Assembly (NCBI GenBank): GCA_024709165.1
Contig: JANJXF010000155.1
Span: 1 to 34,679, forward strand
From: Thiobacillus sp.
GTDB lineage: Bacteria; Pseudomonadota; Gammaproteobacteria; Burkholderiales; Thiobacillaceae
Direction of reading: 5' to 3'
DNA length: 34,679 nt
Part shown: positions 32,507 to 34,679 of the stretch, one piece after another
Position numbering within the stretch: the stretch's first letter is position 1
How the letters are laid out: every line of letters starts with the position of its first letter
Program-made: the position numbers and the translations under genes
Notes under the pieces: generated by a model
Database searches by the model: none
Told to the model about the DNA's origin: nothing
The model's input: only the letters and a program-made list of their open reading frames with translations

Positions 32507-33942
32507 GGACGCCCCCCCGGCACGTCGAAGTGGGCGCCGACGCTATGCGTCTCGTCGGGATGCGCACGCGGCGTGATGACGAACTCGACACGCGGTGTGC
32601 GTGCGGCGAGCGCGGGGTCGAGCCGCACGCTGGCCTGCACCAGCCCGCTGTGACCGGAGCGGACCGCGATTTCACGGAAATTGCCGAGGTCGACTGCGCT
32701 GTCCGGGATGCCGCGCACGCCGATGGCGAAGGTTTCCGTGCCGTCGCCCTTGTGGGTGATGCGGATCTGATAGCGATTGCGGATATCGCCGTTCGACAGC
32801 ACGACGAACAGCGGCTGGCGCACCTGGCTGACGACGACGTCGAAGCTGCCGCGGGTGGCGATGCTCCACAGCAGGAAGCCGGTCATGAGCACGAGCGCGA
32901 CGCCGTAACCGATCACAGAGAGGCGCTTCCAGTGCAGACGTGGTTTGGCCGGCGTCGCAGAAGCGAGGTTGCCTTCGGAATCGTAGCGGATGAGTCCGCG
33001 CGGGAAGCCGAACGAATCCATGATGCCGTTGCAGGCATCGATGCACAGCCCGCACGAGATGCACTTGTATTGCAGGCCGTCGCGGATGTCGATGCCGGCC
33101 GGACAGACCTGCACGCACAGGCTGCAGTTGACGCAGTCGCCGATGCCCTGCGCGTGGCGCTCGTCGAGGGTGCGCTGGCCGGCGCGCGCGGCGGCGCGCC
33201 CCTGCGCGCCTTCGCCGCGACGGGCGTCGTAGTGGACGGCAAGCGTCTGCGGCTCGTACATGACGCTCTGAAAACGGCCGTAGGGGCAGACGTAGGTGCA
33301 CACCTGCTCGCGCATGAGGCCGGCGGCAAGATAGGTGGAGGCGGTGAGAATGCCTACGGTGATGTACGCGGCGGGTGCGGCCTGGCCGGTGACGAAGTCG
33401 ACGACCAGCTGCGGCGCGTAGGTGAAGTAGGCGGCGAAGCTCATCCCGGTCCAGAACGACACCAGCACCCACAGCGCGTGGGTGCCGCCGACCTTGAGCA
33501 TCTTTTCGCGGTCCCACGCCTGGCGGTTGAGGCGTTGTCGCGCCGGGCGTTCGCCCTGGACGAAGTGCTCGATCCAGATGAAGCAGTCGGTCCACAGCGT
33601 CTGGAAGCAGAAGTAGCCGCAGAACGCGCGGCCGACCAGTGCAGTAGCGAGGAACAGGACGATCGCCGCGATGAACAGCAGCAGGGCGAGCCAGATGACG
33701 TCCTGCGGATAGACGGTGAGTCCGAAAATCAGAAAACGCCGTCCTGGCAAGTCGAACAACACCGCCTGCGCGGGCGCATCCAGCCGCGTCCAGGGCAGCC
33801 AGGGCAGCAGGAAATAAACCGCGAAAGCAAACGCGAACACCGCGGTCTTGAAACGGCGAAAAGGGCCCTTCACCGAACGCGTGAAGATCGGGATGCGTTT
33901 CTGGTAGAGCGCGGGCTGGCTTTCGGTATCGTCGTGTTGCAT
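32503..33942 (-). CDS. ccoG: cbb3 oxidase accessory protein CcoG (RdxA/FixG)
   Basis: The product is 479 residues. It is an inner-membrane polyferredoxin that reduces Cu(II) for cbb3 oxidase assembly. It has membrane helices near 35–50, 80–105, 155–180 and 190–210, FCGYFCFQTLWTDCF and CTYVCPYGRFQ cysteine pairs, two [4Fe-4S] motifs (CVNCSLCVQVCP; CISCGLCIDACN) and a C-terminal helix followed by an Ig-like periplasmic domain. It follows ccoP after an intrinsic terminator and is coupled to the FixH-like gene by a GTGA overlap. Confidence 0.95.
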   Translation of the reverse strand: MQHDDTESQPALYQKRIPIFTRSVKGPFRRFKTAVFAFAFAVYFLLPWLPWTRLDAPAQAVLFDLPGRRFLIFGLTVYPQDVIWLALLLFIAAIVLFLATALVGRAFCGYFCFQTLWTDCFIWIEHFVQGERPARQRLNRQAWDREKMLKVGGTHALWVLVSFWTGMSFAAYFTYAPQLVVDFVTGQAAPAAYITVGILTASTYLAAGLMREQVCTYVCPYGRFQSVMYEPQTLAVHYDARRGEGAQGRAAARAGQRTLDERHAQGIGDCVNCSLCVQVCPAGIDIRDGLQYKCISCGLCIDACNGIMDSFGFPRGLIRYDSEGNLASATPAKPRLHWKRLSVIGYGVALVLMTGFLLWSIATRGSFDVVVSQVRQPLFVVLSNGDIRNRYQIRITHKGDGTETFAIGVRGIPDSAVDLGNFREIAVRSGHSGLVQASVRLDPALAARTPRVEFVITPRAHPDETHSVGAHFDVPGGRP

Positions 33943-33961
33943 GGAGTCTTGCTGCGCCGGG

Positions 33962-33986
33962 AAAAAAAACCCCCGCAGAACGGGGG
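33962..33986 (-). terminator. Intrinsic terminator after ccoP
   Basis: On the minus strand CCCCCG/CGGGGG (6 bp, loop of 5) is followed by eight T residues. It would end or reduce ccoNOQP transcription before ccoG. Confidence 0.85.
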
Positions 33987-34011
33987 CTTCGCGTCGTGCC
34001 GTCGGTGCGGC

Positions 34012-34679
34012 TCAGGTGCCGCCGCCGAGCTCGTGTACGTAGACCGTCAGCACCTTGATCTGTTCCGGGGTCAGGCGGCCGCCCCACGCCGGCATCACGC
34101 CGCGGTTCAGTCCTTCGGCGACGACGCTGCGAATCGCCGCGACCTTGCCTTCCGGCGTCGGCGCGACGGGCACCCTGGCCCACAGCCACACGGCGTCGGT
34201 GAGGTTGGGCGCGCCAAGTTCCTGACGGCCGCGGGCGTTCTCACCGTGACAGATATGGCAGCCAGCAGTGTTGCCGTGGAACAGCTGGTCGCCCGCAGCG
34301 GCGAGCTTGGCGTCGTGGGCGATGCCGGACAGGCTGGCAACGTAGTTGGCGAGCTGGTCGATCTGCGCATCGGCGAGCGTTTCCCTGAACGCCGGCATGT
34401 AACCGCGACGGCCCTGCACGATGGTTTCGTGGATGCGGTCGTAGCCGCCGCCGTACAGCCAGTCGTCGTCGGTCAGATTGGGGAAGAAGTTCAACACGCC
34501 CTGGCCGCCCGACTGGTGACAGGGCGCGCAGTTGTCGAAGAACAGGGCCCGCCCGGCGGACAGGATGAAGCCGCTCATTTCCGGGTCCTTGGCGATCTCG
34601 TCGTAGGCCATGGAAGCGACCTTGTCGAAATAGGGCTTCTGCGCGACAGCGGCCTTGTTGAGGTCGCTCATCAACAGGG
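34012..34679 (-). CDS. ccoP: cbb3 oxidase diheme subunit CcoP, 5' end outside window
   Basis: About 220 residues of the C-terminal part are present and the frame is open to the window edge. Two cytochrome c domains are seen with CAPCH and CHICH, each followed by the family's NLTDDDWLYGG or APNLTDAVWLW and the Met-containing RGYMPAF and RGVMPAWGGRL. The N-terminal membrane helix lies outside. CcoP passes electrons from soluble cytochromes to CcoO and the CcoN heme-copper site. The Met at 34671 is an internal residue, not a start. Confidence 0.95.
   Translation of the reverse strand, partial: LLMSDLNKAAVAQKPYFDKVASMAYDEIAKDPEMSGFILSAGRALFFDNCAPCHQSGGQGVLNFFPNLTDDDWLYGGGYDRIHETIVQGRRGYMPAFRETLADAQIDQLANYVASLSGIAHDAKLAAAGDQLFHGNTAGCHICHGENARGRQELGAPNLTDAVWLWARVPVAPTPEGKVAAIRSVVAEGLNRGVMPAWGGRLTPEQIKVLTVYVHELGGGT

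Overview
The window is high-GC proteobacterial DNA. Its housekeeping gene order (ispE–tRNA-Gln–prs–rplY–pth–ychF; ftsY–ftsE–ftsX beside rpoH; ccoP–ccoG–fixH–ccoS) fits a betaproteobacterium, most likely of the Rhodocyclales (Azoarcus/Thauera/Aromatoleum or relatives). The placement is inferred from gene order and protein character; no search was run.

Region 1 (1 to about 8.1 kb) is the right-hand part of an integrated plasmid-like or conjugative element that continues past the left edge. It holds a 5'-truncated M23 peptidase, two small proteins that may be degenerate HAD-like folds, a kfrA-type DNA-binding gene coupled to a 99-residue gene, and an AT-rich triple operator over the kfrA promoter. 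Next come a 36-codon ORF with a very strong ribosome site and a hairpin-rich non-coding block. An iteron-type replication origin (seven iterons, a DnaA-box-like site and A+T-rich direct repeats) is followed by the initiator gene repA, an AlpA-type regulator, an unknown gene and a P4-type tyrosine integrase. The integrase start faces the 3' end of ychF. Between them lie two inverted triplets of a GGTTCA box at exact 10-bp spacing, the best candidate for integrase or excisionase binding at the element end.

Region 2 (8.1 to 24.6 kb) is conserved chromosome: ychF, pth, rplY, prs, tRNA-Gln(UUG), ispE, lolB and a TPR lipoprotein on the minus strand; mutM and a dynamin-like GTPase on the plus strand; then a minus-strand run of two M16 peptidase-family genes, rsmD, coaD and a 2[4Fe-4S] ferredoxin; then ftsY–ftsE–ftsX on the plus strand.

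Region 3 (24.7 to 30.2 kb) separates ftsX from rpoH, which are adjacent in many relatives. It encodes what looks like a complete Mto/Pio/Mtr-type outer-membrane electron conduit: a monoheme cytochrome c, a NapC/CymA-type tetraheme quinol dehydrogenase with an unusual CX3CH heme motif, a decaheme MtrA/MtoA-type cytochrome and an MtrB/PioB-type porin, ending in a strong terminator, with an AraC-family regulator upstream. Fifteen hemes could link the quinone pool to the cell surface, for Fe(II) oxidation or for extracellular reduction. This is the most interesting part of the window.

Region 4 (30.3 kb to the end) has rpoH under a near-perfect CIRCE (HrcA) operator, then the 3' part of a cbb3 oxidase cluster on the minus strand: ccoP (truncated by the window edge), ccoG, a long FixH-like gene, ccoS and an undescribed 35-residue single-helix membrane protein coupled to ccoS. 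No ccoI is present between fixH and ccoS.
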